Shown here: in pieces, positions 21,240 through 32,140 of the stretch
Numbering within the stretch: position 1 is the stretch's first letter
Layout of the letters: each line of letters starts with the position of its first letter
From: Chaetoderma sp. LZ-2023a
Taxonomy: Eukaryota; Mollusca; Caudofoveata; Chaetodermatida; Chaetodermatidae
Assembly: GCA_034401795.1 (NCBI GenBank)
Contig: CM067370.1
Span: 57,891,295 to 57,955,294 of the forward strand
Length of the DNA stretch: 64,000 nt
Direction: 5' to 3'
Notes under the pieces: generated by a model
Told to the model about the DNA's origin: nothing
Database searches by the model: none
What the model saw: the letters and a program-made list of their open reading frames with translations, nothing else
Made by a program: the position numbers and the translations under genes

Positions 21240-22620
21240 ATAATCACATTAAAATTTTTTTTTATCCATGGCTTTTATTGAAGTTTATTTTGATCTAGTA
21301 TAACATTAAGAATGCACGGAAAAAAACAACGTTACAAAATCCATTCAGGTTACTGAGAAATCGTAGATGAATGTTGAACAATTGAAACATAACATACTTA
21401 AAAATATAAAGAACTTGTCACTACGCAGTCTAAAATACTACAATGCATAATTATCAAGGTGTGTTCTTGTTAACATGCCTATTGGTGGCTGATTTTTTAT
21501 CGAAAACCATTAAAAAATATGTACATAAATGATAATTTCATGGAATATCAAGATTCTTGATAAGCAAATCTCTTAAATGACTTCATCAAGTTGTGTGCTA
21601 GTGAAAAATAGGGCAGTGTCTCCACAAAATCAAACTGACAGGCTTATGACATGTCAACTGTCTCATAGCTATATGTTTGAATTGCATATTTTGGGTCTAC
21701 TTTGTGTTTTTGGCTATCAAAATTAATGTCCAATCCAACATATTATGTGTCGGAAAGGACATATGACTTTGACGATGTTGTGAGTAAAAAATGTTAAGAA
21801 TTGGCCATCGCATCATAAACGGTGCATTTATTAACCAATATCTACACCAACCTGATGCTATACAATGAAACATAACCGTTTATTATGAACATCATTGGTA
21901 ATCACCTCTGAAAATGTTTCAGTCATAAATCTGGCTTAGAAATAAAAAACCAAAGATATGGTTGCATATCAATTACAAGAATGCTAATGGTTACCAGATA
22001 CATATACAATGTATTTTCTAACGTGTAAACAGGAATAGTGATAATTCACTGTGCCGGAAAGGACATTTATTTAACAGATCCGCACCGCCATTCCACATGC
22101 ATAGCAGTTGTTTTGCAAATACATTGTAATATTATACAATCATTTAAAACAATCAGACTCCTCACTCACATGCCAAATTAGACGAGAAATAACAAGGCTA
22201 CAAACAAAATGGAAACAATTAAATTTATATGTTTGCTGCCCAGTCTTACATGTGGCATTGATGTACATACTAACATGTACAGTCACCTACACGTATGGCT
22301 GTGCCCAATGACAACTCTGAACCTAGTCTTGATGACGGAAATCTCAGAGACGGGTATTATGATAACAAACAAGAACGCTGAAGCATACAATGTCTCGCCT
22401 GTAACGGCATGGCTAGTGTTGATTGGCAAAGCAAATGTGGCGTGGTTTGTAATACACATATTCAGTAATGCACCAACAAACAAGTGTAACCAATCAAACA
22501 TGGACATTTTTTACCAAACTGTGGCGTCTGATTTTGAAATTTTGTTTGAAAATGAAACTAGTAATGATGCAGATAGTACTTCTTGCATAGTATATAACTC
22601 TGCTGTAAAATTTTCTTGAT
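21240..22620. other. Gene-poor stretch with an ambiguous hydrophobic frame
   Basis: Mostly unique AT-rich sequence. Overlapping frames at 22209-22619 (plus) and 22283-22507 (minus) are both open. The minus product is hydrophobic (ASAFLFVIIIPVSEISVI) and could be a membrane-protein fragment, but there is no recognisable family and no clear splice context. Confidence 0.2.
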
Positions 22621-23293
22621 ATCTGGTAAGCCATTGTTGAAAAAATGGCCAAGTCCAAAACCATGAAAAAAATAGCTAAAATACCCCAAAATTAAATCTA
22701 TTGTTTTCAGATCACATCCCTGTATAGTATAGATCACTTCTGTAAAGTTTCATTGAGATCGGATGAGCCAGTGTTGAAAAATAAGTTTGCCCCCTGGCAA
22801 AATTTGTTGTACTGTAGTCTACTAACTAGAAGCTTCAAAATGATATGTGACATGACCACATTTGCTAAAATCTATTTTCTGCCCACCACTTCTCCCACCC
22901 CCAGGCCCCTGCCCCTGGGGTCATGCCAAGTGTCATGCACATCCCTCTCCATATGTGCAATCATCCCATAAGTTTCAAGTTTCTATCTGAAATGGTCTAG
23001 GAGTTACATTACAATCGATAATTACTGGCCAAAACTGCACTTGCAAAATACATTAAAAAAGTCCAAGTCCAAAACCGGGAAAAAAATAGTTAAAATGCCC
23101 CAAAATTAAATGTGTTGTTATGTAGACCACATCCCTGTATAGTATAGATCAATTCTGTAAAGTTTCATTGAGACCGTATGAGCCAGTGTTGAAAAATAAG
23201 TTGATTAAAAAACCTTAACCAAGACTGCATAAATGGTGGCCGCCGCCGAATTAGTGATCCCTATGTCTCGCTTTCTGCTTTGCACGCGAGACA
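22621..23293 (+). mobile_element. Repeat-core element family 3 (hairpin GTCTCGC)
   Basis: Two diverged units about 411 bases apart share CCCCAAAATTAAAT, CATCCCTGTATAGTATAGAT and TGAGCCAGTGTTGAAAAATA. The right end is a hairpin of TGTCTCGC and GCGAGACA with a 14-base loop, preceded by GAATTAGTGATCCCTA. Tandem core plus a terminal hairpin gives it the same architecture as families 1 and 2. The left end is not clear. Confidence 0.55.
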
Positions 23294-23947
23294 ATGCATG
23301 ATTGGGTGGGTGGGGGAGGGGGCCACCACTTCAGTGGTATTGTTCTTTAGTGTATTGATCCCGACTAAATCTGTACCTGAGTAGATGATGGCAGGGTCTA
23401 GAAATATCTTTCGAAAGGTCATATGCCAGGTCAGTGACAATCATCTTCAACCTCTGTCCTCAGCAAGTTTACTACTTAAGACCTCTTTCTTGTGTTTTCT
23501 GGGTGTATTCGATTTATTACTTCATGTGTGGTAGATAATATTGGTATCCCGTGAAGATCGACAAATGTTTAGCAATGATCTTTGAGGCTTTCAGGACATG
23601 GTCTATTGCATAACTGATTCAGGCACTTCTCACTGACATCTGCTGCACACATTCCCATGTCAGCAACATTATGTATTTTCAGCTTTTCCTATGGGTGGTG
23701 TATAGAGCATTCAACAATGATTTTATATTCTTTCACACTTTGTAACAAGAGATGGTTCTTTCATCATACCTGATTGTATGAATATTTGCCAGCTTCAGTT
23801 CAATGAAAATTGCATAAGCTTATTCATGTTTGGATGCACTTCATTGTCAATCTTGTATGCATCTGAGCAGGAATGTTGCAACATGTTTTCAACCTGTCCC
23901 TTCTTCACCCTTTTCTGAAGGAAGTATTTAACTGGTGAGAGGGACTT
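23294..23947. other. Unassigned stretch
   Basis: A (GGGT)-rich patch near 23304-23320, then AT-rich sequence. On the minus strand broken frames continue from the hypothetical frame to the right, suggesting the remains of one longer coding region. Confidence 0.25.
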
Positions 23948-24332
23948 TCAACTTTTTGTTCTTCGCTTTTTTGTCCATGAGGCCTTTGTTACACGCAATC
24001 TGTTAGGCATCCTCTGTTTTGATCTACTTCTTGAGTCTTTATCACCAATGATGTTGTTAAGCTGTTTCTTTCTTTCGTCTGTTCTGGTGACTAAAGTCTC
24101 AACAGCTTGAGCATATGTCAGAATGCTGAATGGGTCCTCAGTTATTGAAGCTATACAGCTATTCACTGCTCTGCCGTCTCTTGATAAATATCCTTCCTCC
24201 TGGGAGCAAGGACATTTCGAAGACTTGATACATACTGTACTATTTGCGGACCCTGTACTTTCCCTATCTAATTCCTTGTCTCTCCACAGACGTTGTGCAC
24301 TTTTCTGTTTCTGCTTTCTATTTTGTCAGTTT
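23948..24332 (-). pseudogene. Unrecognised Ser/Lys-rich coding remnant
   Basis: The minus-strand frame is open for about 128 codons. It holds LWRDKELDRESTG, IKSSKCPCSQEEGYLSRDG, then ITEDPFSILTYAQAVETLVT and a basic C-terminus (RSRSKQRMPNRLRVTKASWT). Composition is protein-like rather than repetitive. No start codon is obvious and frames beyond the stop look like a continuation with errors. I cannot name it. It may be a host exon or the N-terminal region of another element; the LINE at 24.6 kb lies beside it. Confidence 0.3.
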
Positions 24333-24660
24333 GTTCATCTGTAATTGTCCATCATAGTACACTCCGGATTGTTCTTTTTTCTTCTTCCTCGTGTCTTTTT
24401 TCACTTCCTGGATTTCCTGAGCATCATCATAAAACGAGTCCATTGCTATATATGCTTGTTGCTTTTGTCCATTATTTTACTGTAAGACTTCTTGCGGGGG
24501 AGAAAGATGACAGCTTCACGCCGGTTTCCTCAGTAAGTACCAACTTTGTTGGGAAACTAAGTCATCAAGGATTGCGGGCTGACATAGAGGCAACTCTGAT
24601 TATGTCTACCCTTCTTCAAACAAGAAACTGTGCTCAACATCCTCGGATGATGCAATCTTC

Positions 24661-25440
24661 CCAGGAGCTTACCATAGCTACGTGGAATGTACGTGGTCTG
24701 AGTGCAACATCAACAAGGCAAACCTTAGGTGCAGACTGTGAACACAACAACATCGATATTGCATGCATTCAAGAGACTAAAGTAGCTAAACACTCACAGC
24801 AGCAACTACAGACAGGCCAAAAGCTAGTGCTCATGGAGCAAAAAACAGGCCACATAACGGGCCTTAGGCCTCGTAATCGGACCAAGGGTCTTGGATCATG
24901 TCATTAGTTTTGGATACGTCAGTGATTGCATTGCATTCATCGACCTGGCTATACCTATGCGAAAACACACCACGACCAAGTGTCGAATTGTCAACACATA
25001 CGGCTCAACTACCAAAAAAGGCAAAGAGAATCCAGCGATATTAGATTCCTTCTATGCAGAACTGAGCTTCGCCATAACAATCCCAGCTAGATGGCAACTG
25101 TTCATGTGTGGAGATTTCAACTCCAAGCTGGGTAAACTCGGAATTGCGGACAAAAGTTCAGGACTTGGCTTATGCATGGGATCCTATGGAGAGGGCACAC
25201 GCAACAGCAATGGAGATGCACTGGTGGCATTCCTTAGTTCCATTGGTTGTCACAAATACGGCTTTCAAACACCCATGCCGTCACCGGACAACATGGACTG
25301 GACACATTACTGATCACAAAGCCCCAAAAGGTTCTACGGCTACAACAGCTGTCTTCAAGCAAATAGACTTCATACTGTGCAAGACAGAAGCAAAACCCTT
25401 ACTCCAGAACGCTCGTTCGTATTGAAGGCACAGACCTCAA
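24661..25440 (+). pseudogene. LINE C endonuclease
   Basis: APE-type endonuclease: LTIATWNVRGLSATS, IDIACIQETKVA and, after a frameshift near 24890, FMCGDFNSKLGKLG. The later part (MDWTHY, then another frame with VFKQIDFILC) covers the domain end. It is inactive as it stands because the Glu and Asp halves are in different frames. Confidence 0.85.
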
Positions 25441-25570
25441 TTCTGACCATAAGCTAGTCATTACACACCTTCAGATGAACGATCTGTACCTAATATATAA
25501 ACACCATACCAGGTAAGAGGGTAGAATCACCTACAACCGACCCAAGCTCATCAACGACACTGACACTCAA

Positions 25571-26032
25571 ATGTCATACAAAAAAGCCCTCAGGGAGCAG
25601 ATAGCTAACATCGATGTCAGCTCTGATCCAAACAAAGCTCTAACCAAAATACTGAAATCTATGGAATCATCCGCTACCAGCACCATAGGTGTTCTTAAAA
25701 ACAACCAAACTAGGTATACTGACGACCCTCTAGTAGTAAAACTGTCAGCAGAGCAGAAAGAGTTACGGCTGCGCATCTATCAGTGGCCAAAGTGAAGACA
25801 TTATTATTCTGCGCCACATTAGCGACCGCTTACAAGATCTTGCTATTCAACAGGCAGACTCCCTAGCAGATGAAATCACTGCCACGGATGATTGTCACAA
25901 AATGTTTCGGGCAGCCCGAGCCCTGAGAGTTACTGACTACACACCACCACTCACTGTACACAACTCTGAAGGACACTTTATCGGGACTGACCAGGGAAAA
26001 GCCGAGGTGATCCGAGAATGGTTCAAGGAACA
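25571..26032 (+). pseudogene. LINE C linker and RT N-terminus
   Basis: Two fragments, 25571-25795 (KALREQIANIDVSSDPNKAL) and 25902-26032 (HFIGTDQGKAEVIREWFKEQ), form the region between endonuclease and RT. The second stops abruptly at the junction with the inserted minus-strand LINE and continues at 30691 as NNDEPLNQFSGDPRPLLTPI. Confidence 0.8.
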
Positions 26033-26446
26033 AGATTCAATATTATTTATTTGCTTCTTGGATACCAATTTACATATTTTCAATACAGGTTGTCTGCCGA
26101 AGGCATTGCCTATAGTGGTGGCAGACACCTAACATTAAACATACATATACAATTACACACACAGCTTAACATAGAATGTGAGATATACTTGTGAATATAC
26201 AGATATGGTACTGAGCTAAGTAGACACAGAAAAAAGAGCAAATGATACAATACATCTATGTTTTTCCTTTTAGTTATTGAGATTAGAGATTTATATTTGG
26301 GGGGGGGGGGGGGGAAGGAAGGGGATAGGAGTCATACATGCTAATTACCCCAGCTCAACCCATAGGTTGCTATTTAGTAGTAGCACTTGTTGAGGTGCGT
26401 CAGATTGAAGGAAGCGGTAGTCATGATAGTGCATTATGATGTAGCG

Positions 26447-26490
<44 letters not shown>
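26447..26490. repeat. (TAG)n microsatellite
   Basis: About fourteen TAG triplets in the 3' region of LINE B. A poly-G run is at about 26300-26314. Confidence 0.95.
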
Positions 26491-26492
<2 letters not shown>

Positions 26493-26705
26493 GTGGTTGT
26501 TATGATAGTAGCTATGGCAATGATATAGGAAGTGTGTGATCTTAGTTATCTTGGCATTGTGTTTTCTAGATCTAGTATGTATTGAGTATGCTAGTTTTAA
26601 TTATGTCTTTGTATGATTTTAGTGTTAGTATTTTTCACTTCTACATTTCCCTGTGTCTGTTCGTGTGTATCTAATGTGGAGATCATGTTTGTTCCTAGTG
26701 TTATA

Positions 26706-26734
26706 CGAGAGGTGTTCAGTTTAATTTGTCACAA
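26706..26734 (+). repeat. Mariner left terminal inverted repeat
   Basis: A 29-bp end starting CGAGAGGTGTTCAGTTTAAT. It pairs with 28438-28466 and abuts the TA target. Confidence 0.93.
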
Positions 26735-26754
26735 ATTTCAAATAAGTATTTAAT

Positions 26755-26812
26755 CTTCTTCTTCTTTTCGACTTGGAGAGCCGTTCTCAAGATGAAATCT
26801 GTGGTTTTCTGA
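26755..26812 (-). mobile_element. 58-bp LINE A 3'-end insertion
   Basis: The sequence from the CTTCTT tail to GATGAAATCTGTGGTTTTCT matches the last bases of LINE A, with a 14-bp internal deletion (the GATCGCTGGTATCACA part is shortened). It is flanked by an 11-bp duplication AAGTATTTAAT (26744-26754, 26813-26823). An extremely short, 5'-truncated insertion near the mariner left end. Confidence 0.9.
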
Positions 26813-26849
26813 AAGTATTTAATGAACAATGATTTATCACAAAATAATT

Positions 26850-28326
26850 TCATTGCAGAAGATGTTCAATTTGAGACCCATGAGCATGATATATCAGTCT
26901 ACAGTGCTTAGGCCAAGAAGAAAGGGCTTTATTGATCACCGTTTGACTTAGTGCCTTCCATGCGGTTTTGAGAGCACGTTTTAGACAGCTAAAACTTGTA
27001 ACTTTCCGCTTCTGTAGACGGCGCTTGACAATCTCCCAGATACTAAAGTCCATAGGGGCAGCATCCGGCGACTTCGGCATCCATTCTTCAGGGCTAATGA
27101 ATTTAACATTGTTCTGCTTTAAGTATGTTAAGCTCTTTCGTGCAGTATGAGAGGAGGCACTATCTGGGTGAAAAGCCATGTCCGTCTGTTTGTTCCCTGG
27201 GAATAATTTGGGAACATCATGTTTCAAAAAGGGTCTCAAAACATGTTTGATGTAATAATCAGCATTGATTTTCACATTCCGATCAATGAATTTAAGACTG
27301 GTCTTTCCGTAATGACTAACGCCTGCCCATACCATGAAACCAGGCACGAAACTGTCACGTTTAACAAACTTCAACTTATCCATATCAATTTGTCCTTTCC
27401 TAACATAACAGACTCTCTGTTTTCCATAGCTTCCACCTAGATAAAACATAGCCTCATCTGTGGTGACAAAGTTTTTCCACTTCCCCGCACACAGCTTCAG
27501 GTACAGCCTCCAGCTCCTCTTCCTCCTCTTTTCAACCTGCTCTAGGGATAGTTTATGAACCAAACATTTTTTCCTCAGTTTTGCCTTGATAACACTGTCT
27601 ATGGTGTTATTTACGGATCCCAAACTAATTCCTAATAGATTGCTCATCTCACGTTGTGTCGGTGGGTTAATTCTTGCTATCATTTTCTTCACTTTGTCTA
27701 TCACTTGTTTTGATACTACAGCGCGTCTTCTTCTGATTTTCCATGTGTTAGATTCGTCAATTGTCGTTCTTTTCCGATGTTATCTTCTTCTTCTTTTCGA
27801 TCGCTGGTATCACACTTGGAGAGCCGTTCTCAAGATGAAATCTGTGGTTTTCTGCAGTTCTTCCACAGGCCCATACAGCTTTTCAAGAATAGAGGTTGAC
27901 AAAGGCCAGATCTCTTCTCTCAGCAGCTGATACGTACTGCAACATTGAAGTATGTGCTCTGTGGTCTGTTCTGCTTCTCCACAAGGACAAGCGGGCGATG
28001 TCGTAAGGTGGAACCGCCTGTACATGTGTTGGTTTAGTCTGTTGTGTCCAGTTCTGAGACGAAAAATGGTCACTTGCTCTGGCCTCGAGAGATGATGGTA
28101 GGCATCTTCTGATTGAGGTGTTCTATAGAGGGACTTAATGATAGTCTTCATCTCTGTATGGGTAACATGAAATTCCGATGTTATTCTTTACACGATAAAT
28201 GGTCCTCACACTGACACTGATATTTTCTTTCAAAAGTTCATTTCTGATCAGTGACGGCGTCATTCCCCTCCTCAAAAGATGGAGCATTATACCCTCCTCT
28301 CTCTCGCTTATTTTATGTCTTGGCAT
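26850..28326 (-). pseudogene. Mariner transposase (DD37D), interrupted
   Basis: Met at 28326 starts an N-terminal helix-turn-helix part (MPRHKISEREEG, RTIYRVKNNIG). A LINE fragment (27784-28172) then interrupts the gene. The rest (about 27771-26850) holds a second HTH (PTQREMSNLLGISLGSVNNT) and the catalytic domain. The Asp residues are in FVTTDEAMFYL, FHPDSASSHTA and SPDAAPMDFSIW. From the second Asp to that in PMD are 37 residues, the maT spacing. Even without the LINE fragment the two halves are one base out of frame at a short A run, so an old frameshift is also present. Confidence 0.9.
27784..28172 (-). mobile_element. 5'-truncated LINE A copy in the transposase gene
   Basis: A 389-bp 3' fragment nearly identical to 8103-8470, with the C-terminal knuckle (ACPCGEAEQTTEHILQCC) open in frame. 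It ends in the AAG-rich tail. It is flanked by a perfect 12-bp duplication TTCCGATGTTAT (27772-27783 and 28173-28184). About five bases (ATGAAA region) at the 5' junction are not from the LINE. This is textbook target-primed insertion. Confidence 0.96.
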
Positions 28327-28437
28327 ATTGAAAACTTTTAACAAACTAAACTCGCGTGTCGGTAAGCTCATGGGCTTTGTAAAAAGGTATTGTAAGTGAG
28401 CCAATTGACCAAGTGTGCAGCAAGAAATCGTGCAATC

Positions 28438-28466
28438 TTGTGACAAAATAAACTGAACACCTCTTG
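28438..28466 (-). repeat. Mariner right terminal inverted repeat
   Basis: A 29-bp end; as reverse complement it starts CAAGAGGTGTTCAGTTTATT. It abuts TA at 28467-28468. Confidence 0.93.
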
Positions 28467-28479
28467 TATGTGTGGATTT

Positions 28480-29600
28480 CGATGTTGTTTGCAAAGCTGT
28501 GGGTTATAGATTTAGGTATGATTTTGTGATGAAAGGCTCTGGAAATGTTGATCATCTGTGACTTGCCTATGTCTGTGAGTTTAAGAAGTTTTTGTGTTTT
28601 GAAAATGTTTTGACCCTTTGCTGTTTTTGAGAACATTTTAATGCATTTTTTCTGCATGCTTTGTATTTTTGTTAATTTGTTTTTTTGTGTTTTAGTCCAG
28701 ATGGCATTGCATTATGTTAGGTGTGGACGGATCAGTGTTGAATACAGGGTTTTAATAGTGGCTTGTGTTAGGTATGGCTTTAGTCTTTGAATGACCCCCA
28801 TGCCTCTTGCTACTTTAGCTATGACTACCTCAATTTGTTTGCCCCAGGTCAGGTTCTTATCTAAATAAACTCCTAAGAATTTAGCAAAAGGAGCTTCTTA
28901 TATTTCTTTTTTATTAATATAGATTTTTGGAATACTATTGTTTCTTGATTGTCTAGACTTTGAAAATAGCATGAAGTTTATTTTATCAACATTTAATAAT
29001 AGCTTGTTTACTTTGAACCAATTAATAACTTCTTCCATTTCCTTATTTACTCTTTCATATAATATATCTAAGTTTTTTGTCGGAGCAAAAGGCATTGGTG
29101 TCATCGGCAAACAGTATTAGTGACAAATTGTGAAAAACAGCAGAGGGCCAAGAATTGACCCCTGAGGAACACCACAGGGTGCATTAAATAGCACGCATTG
29201 TGTTCTATCAGTTAAATAGCTCTGAAACCAGGCAAGTGCACATCCTCGGATTCCATAATAGGCAAGTTTTCCTAATAATATACTGTGATTGATAAGCTTT
29301 TGAAAGGTCCAAGAAGATGCCCAGTATATGTTCTTTCTTTTCAATTGATTCAATTATTTTTTGTCATTTCAACTAGTGCGAGCATTGTTTGAGTGTTTCA
29401 GGCGGAATCCATACTGTGAAGCGTATAAAATTTCCTTTTTTTCTAGATAATTGATTAATCTATTATACATTAATCGCTCCATTAACTTAGGGAAAAGTGT
29501 AAGTATTGAGACAGGCCTGTAATTTGTGAAGTTGGATGAGTCTTTTGCTTTATATATTGGAGTGACACGTGCAGATTTTAGTTTTGATGGAAACATGCCT
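28480..29600 (-). pseudogene. LINE B reverse transcriptase and tail
   Basis: RT pieces: SARVTPIYKAKDSSNFTNYR and SILTLFPKLMERL (29369-29596), [14 protein letters not shown] (29117-29353), LFADDT at about 29100-29125, then a thumb with INWFKVNKLLLNVDKINFML. The tail (28480-28870) holds IKTLYSTLIRPHLTYCNAIW and ends at the mariner junction. A gap between the first two fragments shows that motif A is damaged. Confidence 0.85.
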
Positions 29601-29808
29601 TGTACTAGTGATTGATTGCAGATATCATTGAGTGGCGTTAGTAAATCAAATATGTAGTGTCTAAATATGCTCCATTTAAACCCATCTATGCCGGAACTTT
29701 CGCAGGATTAAGTGAATTAAGTATAGTGAAGATTTCTTCATTGTTAACAGGATAAGCAAAAAATGAAGAGGATTGATAAGCAGAAGTATCTGTGAGGTAA
29801 TCACTGTA

Positions 29809-30660
29809 TTAAATTCCTGATGTAGATATGATTTTCTTTGAGCGATCTGGACCTATGTTAACAAAATCTTGATTGAAAACGTTTGCAATTTCATTGTTAT
29901 CCGTGATTACCTTATTATTGTAGAGAAACTGGGTCTGTTGTGCTTTTCTATTGTTTTTATTCAAAAGTGATTTTATGATTTTCCATGTTTCATTTATATC
30001 ATTTTTGGATTGCTCAAATTTATTCTGATAATAGTTCTTTTTTGATGTTTTTATTATTTGGTCCAACCTATTTCTATATTTTTTAAACTTTGTCTCATTA
30101 TACTTTGTTTGACATTTTATAAATGTCAAATAAAGTTGCCGTTTTTTATGACAGGCAGATATCAATCCTCTTGTCAGCCATGGTTTAGTAGGGTTGTGCT
30201 TGAATAATTTCTTTTCTTTTATGGGGAAACTGTGCTCAAAGATGTTAGTGCATATGTTGTGGAGATAGGTGTAGGCATCATCACATGACTCTATATCTAT
30301 CACTTCGTTCCAGTCTACCTCAGACATGGCCTTTTTAAATTTTTCAATATTGACCTGATTAATTTCTCTACACTTAATTTTTTCATTTTTAAACGGTCTA
30401 CTGTAGTTTGACTGTTTTTCGAGGATAAAAATTGGTAGGTGATCTGATATGTCTGTTACGAAAATTATGTTTGGATAAAAGGAATGTGCATTTAGCTAAT
30501 TTGTAAAACTTTGTGAATGAGAGCAGTTTTGTTCCATCAGGTCAATATTGAAATCACCCATGAGGTAGACTGTTTTGTTTTCTTTTTGAATGTCATCTAA
30601 GGTTGCTCCTAGTAGGTCAATAAATTTTCTTTTGTCGCTGTTTGGTGCACTATAGATAGT
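29809..30660 (-). pseudogene. LINE B endonuclease remnant and linker
   Basis: Endonuclease end: IIGTIYSAPNSDKRKFIDLL, YLMGDFNIDLM, then after a deletion TDISDHLPIFIL, which keeps the catalytic SDH. The linker (29809-30327) is basic and helical, with KPWLTRGLISACHKKRQLY and WKIIKSLLNKNN, as in Jockey/CR1-like LINEs. Confidence 0.85.
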
Positions 30661-30690
30661 GCCTATTATTTTATTTTTCCTTTTTCTGTT

Positions 30691-31500
30691 CACTGCCAAC
30701 AATGATGAGCCCTTGAACCAGTTCTCAGGAGACCCCAGGCCATTACTAACACCAATTAAAACAGCAGAAGTTGAGAAGGCACATAAAGCCCTGAAAAATG
30801 GATGTGCATCTGGACCTGATGCTTTTATGCACCACCTTCCCATCGACGCTGTAAGTCAAGGCACCCTTATCACACTACCCACGCCCAAGAAGCCACCTGG
30901 GCCCCCAGCCAATCTGCGGCCCATTGTGCTCCTCAACATCATACAGAAAATCCTATCCAATGTTATTCTATGCCGCATCCGAGACAAGATCGATTACTTC
31001 ACCGGATATGTCAGTGGCTTCAAACGTGGACGCAGCTGCGCAGACATTGTATGGGCTCAACGCATGCTTGTGTCAAAAGTAATGTCCAAATACTGGGACT
31101 TCCACAAAACGAGCATTGACATGTCACGAGCCTTCGACACAATTAAATGCTCAAAGATCCTAGATGTACTATGCCAGGCCAGTTGCAATGAAGATGAGCT
31201 ATGACTAGTGAGACTACTGCTTGCAGACACCAAGCTGAGAGTACGAGTCAAGTCAGTGAAGTCTGTAGAATCTGAGACATCAATCGGCTCCCAACAGGGA
31301 GATGGTCTATCTCCGGTGCTTTTCACCTGCTACCTTGCTGCCGCATTGAAATCTGTGTGGGAGAGTTCCACAAGACCAAACTCCCCGATGTCAATACTGG
31401 GCATGCCGCAAGAGGTGGAATATGCCGACGATGTGGACTTCATAGATGAGGAAAAGAAACCCCTTGATGAACTTCTCCCAATAGCTGCAAACTAAAAATT
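30691..31500 (+). pseudogene. LINE C RT palm
   Basis: KAHKALKNGCASGPDAFMHH, LRPIVLLNIIQKILSNVI, motif A with a paired Asp (SIDMSRAFDTI), then after a stop at 31201-31203 motif B (SQQGDGLSPVLFTCYLAAAL) and motif C (EYADDVDFI). All catalytic residues are visible; the frame breaks make it a pseudogene. Confidence 0.88.
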
Positions 31501-32140
31501 CAGAATCCCTTTATGAATGAATCCAAAACAGAGTTCACCCACATATACCTATCGACAAAGCATGAAACTATATAAAAAATGACCCACTTCGTGGCAGTGA
31601 ACCATGGCGGAAAAGTAAAATCCTGGGCTCACTGCTTTGCAGTACTGCGGGCATTTCTGCACGCTGGGTCATGGGGAACATAGTTTTCCAGTACTTCTGG
31701 AAGCTATGGATTCGTAGATCAAAGATGCCCTTGATAAAGAGGCTACGTTTATACAATGCAACCTGCGTATCCTTGATGCTGTATAACTGTAACAGCTGGG
31801 CCGCTCCAAAGGCAGCTCTAGACAAACTTGATGCCTGCCACTGCAAACACCTATGCACCATCACTGGACACCGATGGCCAGATAGCATAATTTTCAACGA
31901 TGCACTATACAAGATGTGTAATACGTCGCCGCTGTCTGTAAAAGTCACCCAGCAAAGATGGTCCATGTTTGGCCATGTGCTAAGGATGCCAAAAGACACC
32001 AGCACAGAGGGCCTTGGAATTCGCCCTACTCGGAGCCAGCAAATACAAAACCAGGAGAGGATGTCATTGCATAAATCTGCTAAGCGTGCTACGAGGCGAC
32101 CTCAAGAAAGCAGGACTCGGTACACTCAGAGTTGCCCGTA
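31501..32140 (+). pseudogene. LINE C C-terminal region
   Basis: After a frame break the plus strand reads RLRLYNATCVSLMLYNCNSW, LDACHCKHLCTITGHRW and VTQQRWSMFGHVLRMPKDT, the thumb and C-terminal region found after the RT of such LINEs. Frames switch again near 32060 (LLSVLRGDLKKAGLGTL). The 3' end is not sharply defined. From 32140 a short GC-richer stretch with repeated GCGTCC follows. Confidence 0.8.

Larger units (their letters stand above)
26706..28466 (-). mobile_element. Mariner (DD37D, maT-like) inside LINE B
   Basis: 29-bp terminal inverted repeats (26706-26734 and 28438-28466) share GAGGTGTTCAGTTTA and TTGTCACAA with two or three mismatches, flanked by the TA duplication (26704-26705, 28467-28468). 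Subtracting two secondary LINE insertions leaves about 1.29 kb, a normal mariner size. Excising the mariner restores the reading of LINE B across HTYNTRNKHD, so the insertion point is certain. Confidence 0.95.
26033..30690 (-). mobile_element. Minus-strand Jockey/CR1-like LINE (LINE B) inside LINE C
   Basis: The endonuclease C-terminus, linker, RT and tail are on the minus strand. The element is 5'-truncated at about 30690 inside the endonuclease, and its 3' end is near 26033 (AAATAAATAATATTGAA). It interrupts LINE C between REWFKEQ and NNDEPLNQ. I find no clear target-site duplication. It is itself broken by a mariner at a TA inside the conserved HTYNTRNKHDLHI segment: the codons before the TA lie at 28.47 kb and those after it at 26.70 kb. 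Confidence 0.85.
24601..32140 (+). mobile_element. Plus-strand APE LINE (LINE C), split by nested insertions
   Basis: Endonuclease, linker and RT N-terminus run from 24.6 to 26032. The RT palm and C-terminus resume at 30691 and run to about 32140. The gap is exactly filled by a minus-strand LINE. The RT has SIDMSRAFDTI (motif A), GSQQGDGLSPVLF (motif B) and EYADDVDFI (motif C), and the tail has QRWSMFGHVLRMP. The motif style is closer to RTE-like than to CR1-like elements; I leave the clade open. Several frameshifts and stops. Confidence 0.85.

Noticed and set aside
26033..30690. Target-site duplication of LINE B in LINE C
   Set aside because: The junction sequences (AAGGAACAA on the left, CTGTTCACTGCC on the right) show no convincing direct repeat, so none is claimed.
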